The notes under the pieces were generated by a model, which worked only from the letters and a program-made list of their open reading frames with translations, was not told the DNA's origin and made no database searches. A stretch of DNA of 64,000 nucleotides from Trichloromonas sp034006665 (lineage in GTDB: Bacteria; Desulfobacterota; Desulfuromonadia; Desulfuromonadales; Trichloromonadaceae), in contig NZ_JAVESI010000004.1 of assembly GCF_034006665.1 (NCBI RefSeq), forward strand, positions 1 through 64,000. The letters are read 5' to 3'. Shown here in pieces: positions 41,793 through 51,546 of this stretch (within the stretch, counting starts at the first letter, position 1; every line of letters starts with the position of its first letter). The position numbers and the translations under genes were made by a program.

Positions 41793-41839
41793 GAAACAGA
41801 ACCGCCCGCGTCGAATACTGACGCGGGCGGTTCTGTTTC
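41793..41839. terminator. 20-bp perfect inverted repeat terminator
   Basis: Arms 41793-41812 and 41820-41839 (core ACCGCCCGCGTC) with loop GAATACT. It lies between the convergent glgP and DUF882 genes. The flanking tracts are GAAACAGA and TCTGTTTC, weaker in T than at the other sites. Confidence 0.85.
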
Positions 41840-41855
41840 TACGATGGAAAGAAAA

Positions 41856-42437
41856 TCACCAGGAACGGAACGGACCGGTATCGATGTGGACGAACTCCGA
41901 GCCGGGGTAGAAACCGACCCCACCCTGCTTCATCGCCAGGGCGACCTTGCGCACGTCGCGCAGATCCCGTCCCGGGATACGTAAATCGATAGCCTGACCC
42001 TTGGTGTGGAAACTCTTCTTGGCCACCCCTTTCGACTTCTTTCGCAACTGGGCATTGCTCTTCTGGGAGCGGTATCCGGAGATGATATGCAACGGTTCCC
42101 GAACCTGCAAACGGCTCTGTATGGTAAAGAGCATATCGAGCAGTTCGACATCGATCTTACGCACCTCACCGGTACGGTGGTCGCGCAAGATGTGGTTGAT
42201 TCGCCGCAAACTTTCGGGAACATAACGGCCATCGGCCCAATAGGCCACGCGCTTGAGCTGTTCGCCGGTATGCGTGTTGTAGAAGGAAATGGAACGTTCG
42301 GGAAGGGATTTTTTGGCCAGTCGGGCCAGGGATTCGGTGGGTAGGGCCGCGCCGGCCAGCAGAATCAATCCGGATTTTAGCAGGATGCGGCGCGAAATAC
42401 TGTTGTTCGGAGACCCTGGCAACAGGATGTCGGTCAT
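41856..42437 (-). CDS. DUF882 / YcbK-type exported protein
   Basis: A 193-residue protein with a Tat-like twin-arginine signal (SRRILLKSGLILLAGAALP, residues about 15-33). The mature domain SISFYNTHTGEQLKRVAYW, IISGYRSQKSNAQLR, SFHTKGQAIDLRI and FVHIDTG has the H-x6-D and H metal pattern of the DUF882/peptidase M15 fold, which acts on cell-wall peptides. E. coli YcbK (MepK) cleaves 3-3 crosslinks. Its promoter should lie in 42438-42671, where I see nothing decisive. Confidence 0.88.
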   Translation of the reverse strand: MTDILLPGSPNNSISRRILLKSGLILLAGAALPTESLARLAKKSLPERSISFYNTHTGEQLKRVAYWADGRYVPESLRRINHILRDHRTGEVRKIDVELLDMLFTIQSRLQVREPLHIISGYRSQKSNAQLRKKSKGVAKKSFHTKGQAIDLRIPGRDLRDVRKVALAMKQGGVGFYPGSEFVHIDTGPFRSW

Positions 42438-42671
42438 CAGCTACGATCTCTCTTTTCGGTTATTTTTGAACCTCTCTTCAGTCGAGACTGCGACTTTATA
42501 GCAGAGCCCGGAGGTCGCTGACAACCCCAAAAACAACCAGAAAGCGAGGTAACTCCCTAACTTGTCGAGATTATTATCGGTTGAAGGAAAGAAAAAGAGG
42601 GGTTCTCAAAGGCTGGGAGGGGAATGATCAAATCTCTCCGGCGCGGAAAACTCTCTTTTTTTATGAAATGA

Positions 42672-42890
42672 TCACCGGCTCATGGAGGCCGGAAATTCCA
42701 CCGGCACACGACGTTCTTCCCCCTGGTAGTCATGCCCCCGAGAGAAGCCGCGCAGGGGATCCCGATCAATCCGCACCCACCCGTCGGCACGACGAAACCC
42801 CTGGATTTTCCGCTGCGCCAGCAGGGTTTCGAAAGCCCAGCGCTTGACCATGTCATAGCGGCCATCGTGATAGACAACCCGAATCATCAT
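42672..42890 (-). CDS. small conserved hypothetical protein
   Basis: A 72-residue protein starting MMIRVVYHDGRYDMVKRW, with FRRADGWVRIDRDPLRG in the middle. From memory similar short proteins occur in Geobacter (a GSU3473-like group), but this was not checked. GGAGGT lies six bases upstream of the ATG at 42890, which decides the start. No signal peptide or membrane segment. It stands alone between two unrelated genes. Confidence 0.7.
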   Translation of the reverse strand: MMIRVVYHDGRYDMVKRWAFETLLAQRKIQGFRRADGWVRIDRDPLRGFSRGHDYQGEERRVPVEFPASMSR

Positions 42891-43219
42891 AGCAGAACCT
42901 CCATATATATTATTTTTTCGATTTATAAACACAAAATATCAAACGGGCAAGAGTTTTTGCCGTCTCTTCGGATTTTTTTTAAGACATCGCATGGCCGGCG
43001 ACCTGTCCGTTCTCTTTCACAGGAACGATCCGTTTACCGATCGTTTTGAACAGACTCCGGAATTTCTTTTATGAAACGATAAAAAACATCATTTCCAACG
43101 AATTCCTCCTATTCCATCGCACCGAAAGCATGCTAATGTTTATCAGATTTTCAACCGTCTGCCCGGCTCTACCGGCAGGCGGTTTTTTGGTCCGCAGCTT
43201 TTTCTTTCGGGGTTTTTCC
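42891..43219 (+). other. leader region upstream of the radical SAM gene
   Basis: About 330 bases without a gene. The left part is AT-rich and should carry the promoter of the small minus-strand gene. The right part contains ATCCGTTTACCGAT and GGAATTTC elements without clear pairing, then an intrinsic terminator (43153-43188) just before the plus-strand gene. No known riboswitch class is recognised. Confidence 0.4.
43153..43188 (+). terminator. orphan intrinsic terminator in the leader
   Basis: AACCGTCTGCC and GGCAGGCGGTT pair (one G-U), extended by an inner GG/CC, followed by TTTTTT. No plus-strand gene lies upstream of it, and it is 31 bases before the radical SAM start codon, so it could act as a leader attenuator. 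Confidence 0.75.
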
Positions 43220-44626
43220 ATGGGGCTTTCACAGGAACGCAAAGGACAGCTTATCGAAGAAAATCGCGCGGAATACGGCGAGGGCTATGACCTGCTGCGC
43301 TTCGCCGACCCGGACCGACTCGCCGCCGCCACCGCCGAGCGCGAGCACCTGCTGACCGAACTGAAGGAACTCGGCGCGGTGTGCGGTTACGGGGGGACCA
43401 AGCTCGACTGCCGCCGTCTTTCTCCCGGCTGTATCGAGTGCGGCGCCGGAACCTGGTCATGCCTTTTTATCAGCGGAAAGTGCAACCGCGACTGTTTCTA
43501 CTGCCCGACCGCCCAAGACGAAATCGGCCTACCGACCACCAACACCGTCAGCTTTCGCCGGCCCAGCGATTACGTGGCCTATCTGGAGTGTTTCGGCTTT
43601 CGCGGGATGAGCATCAGCGGCGGCGAACCCTTGCTGACCCCCGGCCGCACCCTATCCTTTATCGCCGCCGCTCGTGCCCATTTCGGTGCGGGGCTGTATA
43701 TCTGGCTTTACACCAACGGCACCCTGCTCGACGGGGAGATGCTGAAACGGTTGCGCGAGGTCGGTCTCGATGAGATTCGTTTCGATATTGGCGCCACCGA
43801 CTATTCGCTGAAAAAAGCGGCCCTGGCGGCGGAATTCATCCCTAACGTGACGGTGGAGGTTCCCGCCATCCCTGAGGAGCTTTCCCTGATGAAGGGAAAG
43901 CTGGTGGAAATGCGGGGGGTCGGCGTCAGCCATCTCAACCTGCATCAGCTGCGGCTGACCCCTTACAACTTTAATAAGCTCATCCAGCACGACTATACCT
44001 ATCTGCACGGCGAAAAGGTGACGGTGCTCGAATCGGAACTGACCGCCCTGCGCCTGCTCCGCCATGGTTTGGAGCAGGGCATTGATCTGTCGGTCAACTA
44101 TTGCTCCTTTGTCTACAAAAACCGCTTCCAGAAAGCCGCCGCGCGTCGCCGCAACGCCCTTTTCATCAAGAAGGGCTTCGAGGATCTGACGGAGAACGGC
44201 TATCTGCGCACCCTAACCCTGATGGGCGATGCCGGGGAGATCGCCGCTCAGGTCGAACGCTTTCGGCAGGCGGGCACCGCCGCCGAACACTGGACCTTTG
44301 GCAGCACCAGGGATCGCCTGAGTTTCAGCGCCAACCTGCTGCCACTGATCGCCTGGGGGGCGTTTCGCCTGCTGGTTGGCTACGGTGAAGCGGCGCAGAT
44401 GTCGGCGGTCTCCTATCGTCATCCTTTCGTCGAGGTCAAGTTGACCCCCACCCAGAAGCTGGTCATCGAAAAACGTCAGGTCTGCCGTGATATCGAAGTG
44501 CCGGGGGAGGTCGCCGCCGCATTCACGGCGGTTCTTGCCGGCGGAAGCCCCCTGCCGCAAGACGAACTCTTCGCCAACATCCGCCGCTACGAAGAGATCG
44601 CCCAAGGACTTCAGGAATATTTCTGA
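43220..44626 (+). CDS. radical SAM protein with extra N-terminal cysteines
   Basis: A 468-residue protein. The radical SAM cluster is C88-x3-C92-x2-C95 (CNRDCFYC), followed by MSISGGEPLLTPG and IWLYTNGTLLD. Five further cysteines precede it (C55, C64, C71, C74, C81), enough for another iron-sulfur cluster. C-terminal residues after about 350 do not match a known domain to me; the segment FVEVKLTPTQKLVIEKRQVCRDIEVPGEVAAAF is distinct. Function unknown. ATG 43220 is chosen because the extension to 43046 is not protein-like; only GGGG precedes it. Confidence 0.8.
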   Translation: MGLSQERKGQLIEENRAEYGEGYDLLRFADPDRLAAATAEREHLLTELKELGAVCGYGGTKLDCRRLSPGCIECGAGTWSCLFISGKCNRDCFYCPTAQDEIGLPTTNTVSFRRPSDYVAYLECFGFRGMSISGGEPLLTPGRTLSFIAAARAHFGAGLYIWLYTNGTLLDGEMLKRLREVGLDEIRFDIGATDYSLKKAALAAEFIPNVTVEVPAIPEELSLMKGKLVEMRGVGVSHLNLHQLRLTPYNFNKLIQHDYTYLHGEKVTVLESELTALRLLRHGLEQGIDLSVNYCSFVYKNRFQKAAARRRNALFIKKGFEDLTENGYLRTLTLMGDAGEIAAQVERFRQAGTAAEHWTFGSTRDRLSFSANLLPLIAWGAFRLLVGYGEAAQMSAVSYRHPFVEVKLTPTQKLVIEKRQVCRDIEVPGEVAAAFTAVLAGGSPLPQDELFANIRRYEEIAQGLQEYF

Positions 44627-44633
44627 GCTTCGA

Positions 44634-44663
44634 CCAGGCCCGGGAACGGCACCACGGGCCTGG
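44634..44663 (+). terminator. GC-rich hairpin after the radical SAM gene
   Basis: CCAGGCCCG and CGGGCCTGG form a 9-bp stem with a 12-base loop eight bases after the stop codon. No T-run follows, so termination is uncertain. Confidence 0.4.
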
Positions 44664-44832
44664 GTCTAGGCAGTTTCCCCTTCCCCGCATCATCCCCGCC
44701 CTTTTCCGCGGCACCGGCCGCCTGCTACCGTATTTTTTTACATTGCCTATTTCTTGCCCGATGCTTTAATCTTTTCTTATAGATACCTCCGTCCTGGTCG
44801 CAATCGTCGTTTTACACCCAAAAGGTTTCCGT

Positions 44833-46431
44833 ATGGATCAACGCATTCTCATTGTCGACGATAGCCCTTCGATTCTGAAAATCCTCAATGATGCCTTGCA
44901 CGACGACTACCAGATCAGTGTCACCACCAGCGGTAGGGACGCCCTGGACGTCGCCGCCGCGCAGCATCCCGACCTGATTCTGCTCGATATCAAGATGCCC
45001 GACATGGACGGTTACGAGGTCTGTCGCCGCTTGAAACAATCTCCCGAAACGTGCGACATCCCCATTCTCTTCGTCACCGTGCTGAACGACACGGAGGACG
45101 AAGCCAAGGGGCTGGAATTGGGCGCTGTCGACTATATCACCAAGCCGATTGCCCCCGCCGTCGTCCAGGCCCGGGTACGGACGCATCTGCGCCTCAAACG
45201 GCATCAGGATCATCTCGAAGAACTGGTTCGCGAACGGACCCGGGAACTGGACGAGGCCCGCGCCCGGGCCGAGGAGGCAAACCGCGCCCAAGGGGAGTTC
45301 ATCACCAATATCAGCCATGAAATTCGGACGCCGATGAGCAGCATCCTCGGCATGACCGATCTGTTGCTGGAAAGCGAACCGACTCCCCGGCAGCGGGAAT
45401 ACCTGGGAACCATCTCCGAGTCGGCGACCCAGCTGATGCGGCTGTTGAACGATCTGCTCGATTTCTCCGGTTTCGAAACGGGCAAAATCGCCATGGAAAA
45501 GGCTCCGTTCGAACCGCACAAGATCTTTCTCCCCCTCTGTCTGGAGTTTCTGGCCAAGGCTGAAAAGCGCGGGCTTTCCTTCTTCTGGAAGATCGACCCG
45601 CGCATCCCGGCGACGCTTCTCGGGGATGCCGAACGACTGAAACAGATTCTGGCGCATCTCCTCGACAACGCCCTGAAATTTACCCCCGCCGGCGCCATCG
45701 ACCTGAAATGCCTGCGCGACGACAACGGGGCGCCCGGCTCACCGGTGCTGCTGCGCTTTTCGCTGACGGATACCGGCATCGGGATTCCCGATGAAGAGAG
45801 AGAGAAGATTTTTGAACCCTTTTACCAGATTGACAGCAGTCTTTCGCGGCGTTATGCCGGAACCGGTATCGGGTTGGCCATGACCCGCCGCCTGGTGGAG
45901 ATGATGGGCGGAAGCATCCGGGCGGAGTCGGTCCCCGCCGGGGGCAGCCGTTTCACCTTCACCGTGCCCCTGGAAAGAGAACGGGATAGAGCTGTCGCCA
46001 CTGTCCTTCCCGCCAAGAACTGGAGAGACTTGCGGGTGCTTGTCGTCGAGGATAACGAAGCCAACCGGCGCTTCTTCCAGATTCTTCTGGAATCCCAGAA
46101 ATGTTTCGTGCGCGTCGCCGAAAATGGCCGCAAGGCTCTGGATATTCTCGAAAAAGAACCTTTCGATCTGATCCTCATAGATATCCAGATGCCGGAGATG
46201 GACGGTCTGGAAGCCACCCGACGGATTCGCGCCGCAACCGGGGAGCAATGGAATCCCGCCGTTGCGATCATCGCCCTGACCGCCCACGGCCAAGTGGGGG
46301 ACCGGCAGTTTTATCTTGACGCCGGAATGAACGATTATCTCGCCAAGCCCTTCCGCGCCCAGACGCTTTTGGACAAGATTGAGCGGTTGATCCTGAATCC
46401 CCCGCCGACGGAAACGGGTGATGTTTTCTGA
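44833..46431 (+). CDS. hybrid histidine kinase, REC-HisKA-HATPase-REC
   Basis: A 532-residue cytoplasmic hybrid kinase. REC1 at 4-120 with phospho-acceptor D52 (LILLDIKMPD); a coiled coil at about 120-155; HisKA with H162 (ISHEIRTP); HATPase at about 265-385 (N, G1 DTGIGIPDEE, G2 GTGIGLAM); REC2 from about 395 with LILIDIQMPEMDG. No membrane segment or sensory domain, so input must come through REC1 phosphorylation, probably from another kinase. It overlaps the following response regulator by 11 bases. Confidence 0.93.
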   Translation: MDQRILIVDDSPSILKILNDALHDDYQISVTTSGRDALDVAAAQHPDLILLDIKMPDMDGYEVCRRLKQSPETCDIPILFVTVLNDTEDEAKGLELGAVDYITKPIAPAVVQARVRTHLRLKRHQDHLEELVRERTRELDEARARAEEANRAQGEFITNISHEIRTPMSSILGMTDLLLESEPTPRQREYLGTISESATQLMRLLNDLLDFSGFETGKIAMEKAPFEPHKIFLPLCLEFLAKAEKRGLSFFWKIDPRIPATLLGDAERLKQILAHLLDNALKFTPAGAIDLKCLRDDNGAPGSPVLLRFSLTDTGIGIPDEEREKIFEPFYQIDSSLSRRYAGTGIGLAMTRRLVEMMGGSIRAESVPAGGSRFTFTVPLERERDRAVATVLPAKNWRDLRVLVVEDNEANRRFFQILLESQKCFVRVAENGRKALDILEKEPFDLILIDIQMPEMDGLEATRRIRAATGEQWNPAVAIIALTAHGQVGDRQFYLDAGMNDYLAKPFRAQTLLDKIERLILNPPPTETGDVF

Positions 46432-46831
46432 GCCGGGGGAACGGCCGAGGATTCTCATCGTTGACGACGCCCCACAGAACCTGCGCCATCTCAGCGGCCT
46501 TCTGCGTGGCACATACCGGATCAGCGTCGCCGTTTCCGGCCGCGAGGCGCTGGCCCTTGCCGCCGAGCGGCCGCATGACCTCATCCTGCTGGACGTGGTC
46601 ATGCCCGAAATGGACGGTTACGAGGTCTGCCGCCGGCTCAAGGCGTTCCCCGCGACCCGGCAGATTCCGGTGATCTTCATTACCGGCCTGACGGCGGAGG
46701 AAGAACGCCCGCAGAGCCTGGAAGCGGGCGCGGCCGACTTTATCGCGAAACCGATCGATCCCGAGAAACTGCAAGCCAAGATCAGGGACTGCCTCAGGCA
46801 TCCGGATGCCGGAACGGAGAACGGCGGATGA
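46421..46831 (+). CDS. single-domain response regulator
   Basis: A 136-residue receiver domain, with the acidic pair in ILIVDDAPQN, phospho-acceptor D58 (LILLDVVMPEMDG), T in FITGLTAE and K in FIAKPID. It has no output domain, so it shuttles phosphate or acts by protein contact. It is enclosed by the two hybrid kinase genes, overlapping the first by 11 bases and the second by 4. A link between the two kinases is likely. Its sequence is close to REC1 of the upstream kinase, suggesting duplication. Confidence 0.93.
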   Translation: MFSEPGERPRILIVDDAPQNLRHLSGLLRGTYRISVAVSGREALALAAERPHDLILLDVVMPEMDGYEVCRRLKAFPATRQIPVIFITGLTAEEERPQSLEAGAADFIAKPIDPEKLQAKIRDCLRHPDAGTENGG

Positions 46832-49800
46832 TTCGGCTTTGGGGTATCCTGCTCTTTTGCCTGCTGATCCAGGGGGTGTCTGCCTTCGCCGCCGGCGTGC
46901 CGAAGCCGCTGGTCATCGCCTGCACCGCCGAATCGGCCCCGTTCTACTTTCGGGACGAACGGGGAGAACCCGCCGGCATGTTCGTCGATTTCTGGCGACT
47001 GTGGTCAGGAAAAACCGGCATCAAGGTGGATTTCCGTATCACCAGCTGGGATGACAGCCTGCGCCTGATGCGTGAGGGGAAGGCGGATATTCACGCCGGG
47101 GTCTTTTACAGTGAAGAGCGGGACGCCTACCTTGATTATGCCGATCAGCTCTATGAAAGTGAAACCCACATCTTTCACCATCACAGCGTTTCCCAGGTCG
47201 CTTCTCTTGAGGATCTGAGCGGCTTCCGCGTCGGCGTCATCGCCGGCGATCTCGCCGTCGGCTACCTGCGCAAGCATCTGCCCGAGGTGACCTTGGCGAT
47301 CTATTCTGATAACCAGGCTCTCTTCGACGCGGCGGCGCGGGGAGAAATCCGCGTCTTCATCAAGGATACGCCCATCGCCCTGCACCATCTGCGTCGCCTC
47401 GGGCTGCTCTCCCAGTTCGAACATCACCCCGCATCTCCCCTGTACAGCAATCACTTCCGCGCCGCTGTGGGTCAAGGCAAGACCGAGCTGCTGCAACAGG
47501 TGAACGAGGGGTTGCGGCGCATCACCCCGCAGGAGCGGGCCGCCGTGGTTCGGCGCTGGATGAGCGAGCCGGGCGAAACCGGGGACGACTGGCTGATCGT
47601 CGGCCTGCCGGATGACGCCCTCCCCTTTTCCGGGCGGAACTTCCGGGGTGAACCGGCGGGGATGTTCGTCGACATCTGGAAGCTCTGGGCGGAAAAGAGC
47701 GGCCGCGACATCGATTTTCGCCTCGCTTCCTGGCCCCAGCTTTTCGAGGCGTTGAAACAGGGAGAGATCGACATCCACGGCGGCTTGTTCACCTCGTCCG
47801 AGCGCGGGCGCTGGATTGATTTTTCCCAGCCTTTTTACAAGGTTACCGCGGAAATCTTCTACCCTGAACGGCTAGGACGACTCAAGGGGAGCGAGGATCT
47901 CAAGGGCTTCAAGGCCGGGGTCATTTCCGGAACGGTCTACGGATCCCACCTGCGCACCCATTTTCCCGCGCTTCAGGTATTCGAATACACCGATAGCGAA
48001 GCCCTGATCGCGGCCGTGTCCAAAGGGGAGATCGATCTTTTCCTCGACGAAACACCGATCGTTATGGCCCTTCTCGACCGGATGGGGGAACGGGGCAGCT
48101 TTCGGCACCTGGGCGGGGTGATGGACCCGCATTCCCGGCACGCCGGAGTCGTCAAGGGATCGCCGCTGCTGGAAGTTGTCGACGCCGGATTCGACAGGAT
48201 CGAAGAGTGGGAACTGTCGAGGATCGAAACCGGCTGGATTGCCCCGAAGGATGGCGCTTCCGCCCCCAAAGCCATCCCCGAAATCCGTCTGACCGCCGCC
48301 GAACAGGCCTGGATCGCCGAACATCGCAACCTGCGTCTGGGGGTCGATCCAACCTGGCTCCCCTTCGAATATTTTGACGACCAAGGGGAATACCGGGGAA
48401 TAGCGGCGGACTACATCGCCCTTCTCAACGAGCGCCTCGGCCTCTCGATGAATGCCGTTTACGGCCTGACCTGGGCTCAGGTCGAAGCGGGCGCCCGCGA
48501 ACGCTCCCTCGATGTCCTCTCCTGCCTGGCCGAAACGCCTCGGCGCCGCGAAGCGCTCCTTTTCACCCAACCCTATCTTTCCTTCCCCATGGTCGTCATC
48601 ATGCGCGACGAAGCTCCGTTGATCACCGAGGTCGCGGATCTGCGGGATAAGGAGATCGTGGTCGTCGAGAGCTATGCCATTCATCAGTATCTACGCGAAA
48701 AGACCCCCGAAATGAGGGTCAGGACCGTCAGCGCCCCGCTCGATGGCTTGCGCATGATTTCCTTGGGCCAGGCCGATGCCTATATCGACAATCTCGCCGT
48801 CGCCACTCACCTGATCCGAAACAACCACCTGACCAACCTCAAAATCGCCGCCCCGGCCTCCCAATGGAGCGACGATCTGCGTCTGGGAGTGCGGTCGGAC
48901 TGGCCGGAACTCGTGACTATTCTCAATAAGGGTTTGGCAAGCATCACGGCCGAAGAACACAATGCGATTCGGCAAAAATGGCTTTCGGTGCGCTACGATT
49001 ACGGCATCAGCCCCGCCGAGGTCCGCCGCTGGGGAACCTACGCCGTGCTGCTGACGACCCTGCTGATCGCCCTTTTTCTGTTGCGCAACCGCTACCTGCA
49101 ACGCTGGAACGCTCGCCTCAGCGCCGAGATCGAAGAACGCCTGGCCGCTGAGCGCCGGGCCGAGGCGGCCAATGAGGCGAAATCGGAATTTCTGGCGAAC
49201 ATGAGCCACGAAATCCGCACGCCGATGAACGCCATTCTCGGCATGACCCATCTCACCCTGCAGACCCCCCTCGACATCCGGCAGCGGGATTATCTCGAAA
49301 AAATCGAAATCTCAGGACGGATGCTGATGCGGGTAATCGACGATATTCTCGATTTTTCCAAGATCGAGGCAGGTCGGCTCGACATGGAACAAGTTGCCTT
49401 TGCCCTCGACGACGTTCTCAAACATCTCGCCGATCTGACCGCGGCCAAGGCCCAGCGCAAGGGCCTGGAACTGGTCTTTACCGCCGCTCCAGAAATTCCT
49501 CGATATCTTCTCGGCGACCCGTTGCGCCTTGAACAGGTGTTGCTCAACCTGGTGGACAACGCCGTCAAGTTCACTCCGTCGGGAGAAGTGGTGCTGACCG
49601 TGGACCGACTCTCCGCCGAAGCGGATAATATGGTGCTTTGCTTTACCGTACAGGATACGGGCATCGGGTTGAGTGCCGATCAGATTTCCCGTCTCTTCCG
49701 CCCCTTCAGCCAGGCCGACAACACCACCACCCGCCGTTTCGGCGGCACCGGTCTGGGCTTGGCCATCAGTCGCCGCCTGGTGGAGATGATGGGCGGGGAA

Positions 49801-50427
49801 ATCGCCGCCGAAAGCGAAGAGGGCAAAGGCAGCCGCTTCTATTTCACCGCGAGTTTCGGAGTGGTGGCCGCTGAACCGAAAACCTCCCCCGATCCCGATC
49901 TGCGAGGATTGCGGATTCTGCTCGTCGACGACAACGCCTCCAGTCGTCACGCCCTGCGCCTCATTCTCGAATCCCTGACCTTCGAGGTGAACGAAGCGGC
50001 ATCGGCCGACGAGGCCTTGGACCGTTTCGCCGAAAGTCCGGCGCCGAAACTGATCCTGATCGACGAAAGCCTGCCGGAAATGGACGGCTTGGAGCTGGCC
50101 CGACACATCAAGGAAGCTTCCGGGGAACAGCGGATCGTTCTGCTCGCCTCGACAAGCGAGGGGGACGATATTCGCGCCCGCGCCTTGCACGCTGGCATCA
50201 ACTGGCTGGTCTTTAAACCGGTCAACCGTTCCGCCCTCTTCGACGTCATCATGAATGCCTTCGCCCGGGTCTCGCCACGGGAATCGGCCGCGCCCCAAAC
50301 CCGACGTTTTCCCCTGGGCGGCGCCCGGGTGCTGGTCGTCGAGGACAACGCCATCAACCAGCAGGTGGCTCGGGAACTGCTGACGACGGCGGGAGTGGAA
50401 GTGGAAGTAGCGGATAACGGCGTCTAG
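46828..50427 (+). CDS. EvgS-like hybrid sensor kinase, truncated by TAG
   Basis: A 1199-residue product ending at a premature TAG (50425-50427). Domains: signal peptide 1-22; three periplasmic solute-binding (SBP_bac_3) domains at about 27-248, 255-490 and 500-730; transmembrane helix 735-756; HisKA with H794 (NMSHEIRTP); HATPase at about 895-1015 (DTGIGLSAD, GTGLGLAIS); REC1 at about 1029-1145 with D1079; REC2 from 1167. The stop falls in REC2, 16 codons before its phospho-acceptor, and the frame continues for 309 codons. Truncated protein would keep kinase and REC1 but lose the relay to Hpt. Confidence 0.9.
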   Translation: MIRLWGILLFCLLIQGVSAFAAGVPKPLVIACTAESAPFYFRDERGEPAGMFVDFWRLWSGKTGIKVDFRITSWDDSLRLMREGKADIHAGVFYSEERDAYLDYADQLYESETHIFHHHSVSQVASLEDLSGFRVGVIAGDLAVGYLRKHLPEVTLAIYSDNQALFDAAARGEIRVFIKDTPIALHHLRRLGLLSQFEHHPASPLYSNHFRAAVGQGKTELLQQVNEGLRRITPQERAAVVRRWMSEPGETGDDWLIVGLPDDALPFSGRNFRGEPAGMFVDIWKLWAEKSGRDIDFRLASWPQLFEALKQGEIDIHGGLFTSSERGRWIDFSQPFYKVTAEIFYPERLGRLKGSEDLKGFKAGVISGTVYGSHLRTHFPALQVFEYTDSEALIAAVSKGEIDLFLDETPIVMALLDRMGERGSFRHLGGVMDPHSRHAGVVKGSPLLEVVDAGFDRIEEWELSRIETGWIAPKDGASAPKAIPEIRLTAAEQAWIAEHRNLRLGVDPTWLPFEYFDDQGEYRGIAADYIALLNERLGLSMNAVYGLTWAQVEAGARERSLDVLSCLAETPRRREALLFTQPYLSFPMVVIMRDEAPLITEVADLRDKEIVVVESYAIHQYLREKTPEMRVRTVSAPLDGLRMISLGQADAYIDNLAVATHLIRNNHLTNLKIAAPASQWSDDLRLGVRSDWPELVTILNKGLASITAEEHNAIRQKWLSVRYDYGISPAEVRRWGTYAVLLTTLLIALFLLRNRYLQRWNARLSAEIEERLAAERRAEAANEAKSEFLANMSHEIRTPMNAILGMTHLTLQTPLDIRQRDYLEKIEISGRMLMRVIDDILDFSKIEAGRLDMEQVAFALDDVLKHLADLTAAKAQRKGLELVFTAAPEIPRYLLGDPLRLEQVLLNLVDNAVKFTPSGEVVLTVDRLSAEADNMVLCFTVQDTGIGLSADQISRLFRPFSQADNTTTRRFGGTGLGLAISRRLVEMMGGEIAAESEEGKGSRFYFTASFGVVAAEPKTSPDPDLRGLRILLVDDNASSRHALRLILESLTFEVNEAASADEALDRFAESPAPKLILIDESLPEMDGLELARHIKEASGEQRIVLLASTSEGDDIRARALHAGINWLVFKPVNRSALFDVIMNAFARVSPRESAAPQTRRFPLGGARVLVVEDNAINQQVARELLTTAGVEVEVADNGV

Positions 50428-51357
50428 GCCCTGGAACGACTCGACCAGGAAAGTTTCGACCTGGTTCTCATGGACATCCAGATGCCGGAGATGGATGGGC
50501 TGGAGTGCACCCGTCAGATCCGCGACCGGTCCGCCCTCAACCACGCTCTGCGCAATCTGCCGATTATCGCCATGACCGCCCATGCCATGGCCGGCGACAG
50601 GGAAAAGAGCCTGGCCGCCGGAATGAACGACCATGTCAGTAAACCCATTGACCCCGAACAATTCTACAGGGTGTTAACGGCCTGGCTGGGAAATCGCTGG
50701 CGGGGAGCCTTACCCATGGCGACGCTGAGCGACGATGCCGTCGTCCTTCCGGACTCGGTTCATATCGATACCGCCGCCGGGCTGCGCTGCGTAGCTGGCA
50801 AACGGCGTCTGTACCGGACCCTGCTCCACGACTTTTACCGGGACAATCGCACGATCGCGGAAAAAATCCGGGAAACGCTGAATGCCGGGGAACGCATGAC
50901 GGCACAACGTCTGATCCATACCTTAAAGGGGGTGGCGGGGAATATTGGAGCCAAGGGGGTGAGCGAAGCGGCCCGCGAACTGGAACTGGCCGTGATCGCC
51001 GGGGGAGAGGGGATCGAAACGCCGCTGCGTGAGCTGGAAAAAAATCTGGCGCCGGTTCTGGAGACCTTGGCCACCTTGCCCGAGGAAGTTCCGCAAAACG
51101 CCGCTCATGCCCACGGCGAGATTGATTTCCCGGCACTGACCCGGGATATAGAGACCCTGGCTGACTATCTGCGCCAGAACGATACCGATGCCGAAACCCT
51201 TTTCACGTCGATCCGGGAGATTCTGAACCGCCTCTGCCCGGACATGACGGTGGCTTTCGAGGAAAATCTGCTCATCTACAACTTCAAAGGGGCACTGGAA
51301 ACGCTCGAAAAAATGGCACGGTCCCTGGGAATTCCCCTGTCTGAAAAGGTCGATTAG
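50428..51357 (+). pseudogene. separated 3' part of the hybrid kinase (REC2 and Hpt)
   Basis: In-frame continuation after the TAG: 309 codons encoding the rest of REC2 (ALERLDQESFDLVLMDIQMPEMDG, with D1216 in whole-gene numbering, then IIAMTAHAMAGD and HVSKPIDPEQF) and a histidine phosphotransfer domain (LIHTLKGVAGNIGAKG, H1364). The codon replaced by TAG is where relatives have Glu in NG-x-EAL, and GAG to TAG is one base. The first internal ATG is at 50470 but has no ribosome site, so independent translation is unlikely. The gene before 51358 is otherwise intact. Confidence 0.8.
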
Positions 51358-51464
51358 CCGGGGAGAATGTTGCCGTGGAAACTCCCTTCATTCGCATCTT
51401 CGCGAGTTGGTTTCAGGCGCGAGGGACGCGGGTCTTTATCGCTTGAACGGACGAACCAAAACGC

Positions 51465-51485
51465 CGTCACCGGAAGCGTCACCGG
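51465..51485. repeat. two direct CGTCACCGG repeats upstream of the Wadjet genes
   Basis: CGTCACCGG occurs twice with AAG between them (12-base period), about 60 bases before the first ORF of the Wadjet operon. It could be a regulator site; no promoter box is obvious nearby in 51358-51546. Confidence 0.3.
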
Positions 51486-51546
51486 CACCTTTGCTAAAGG
51501 TCTCCCTATGTCTCCCGGTCTGCAAAATTAGAAGGGACAAATCGCT

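Noticed and set aside
50425..50427. TAG read as pyrrolysine or another recoded residue
   Set aside because: The aligned position in REC domains is an ordinary Glu, GAG to TAG is one base, and no pyl gene or recoding hairpin is seen in the window; a mutation or read error is simpler.
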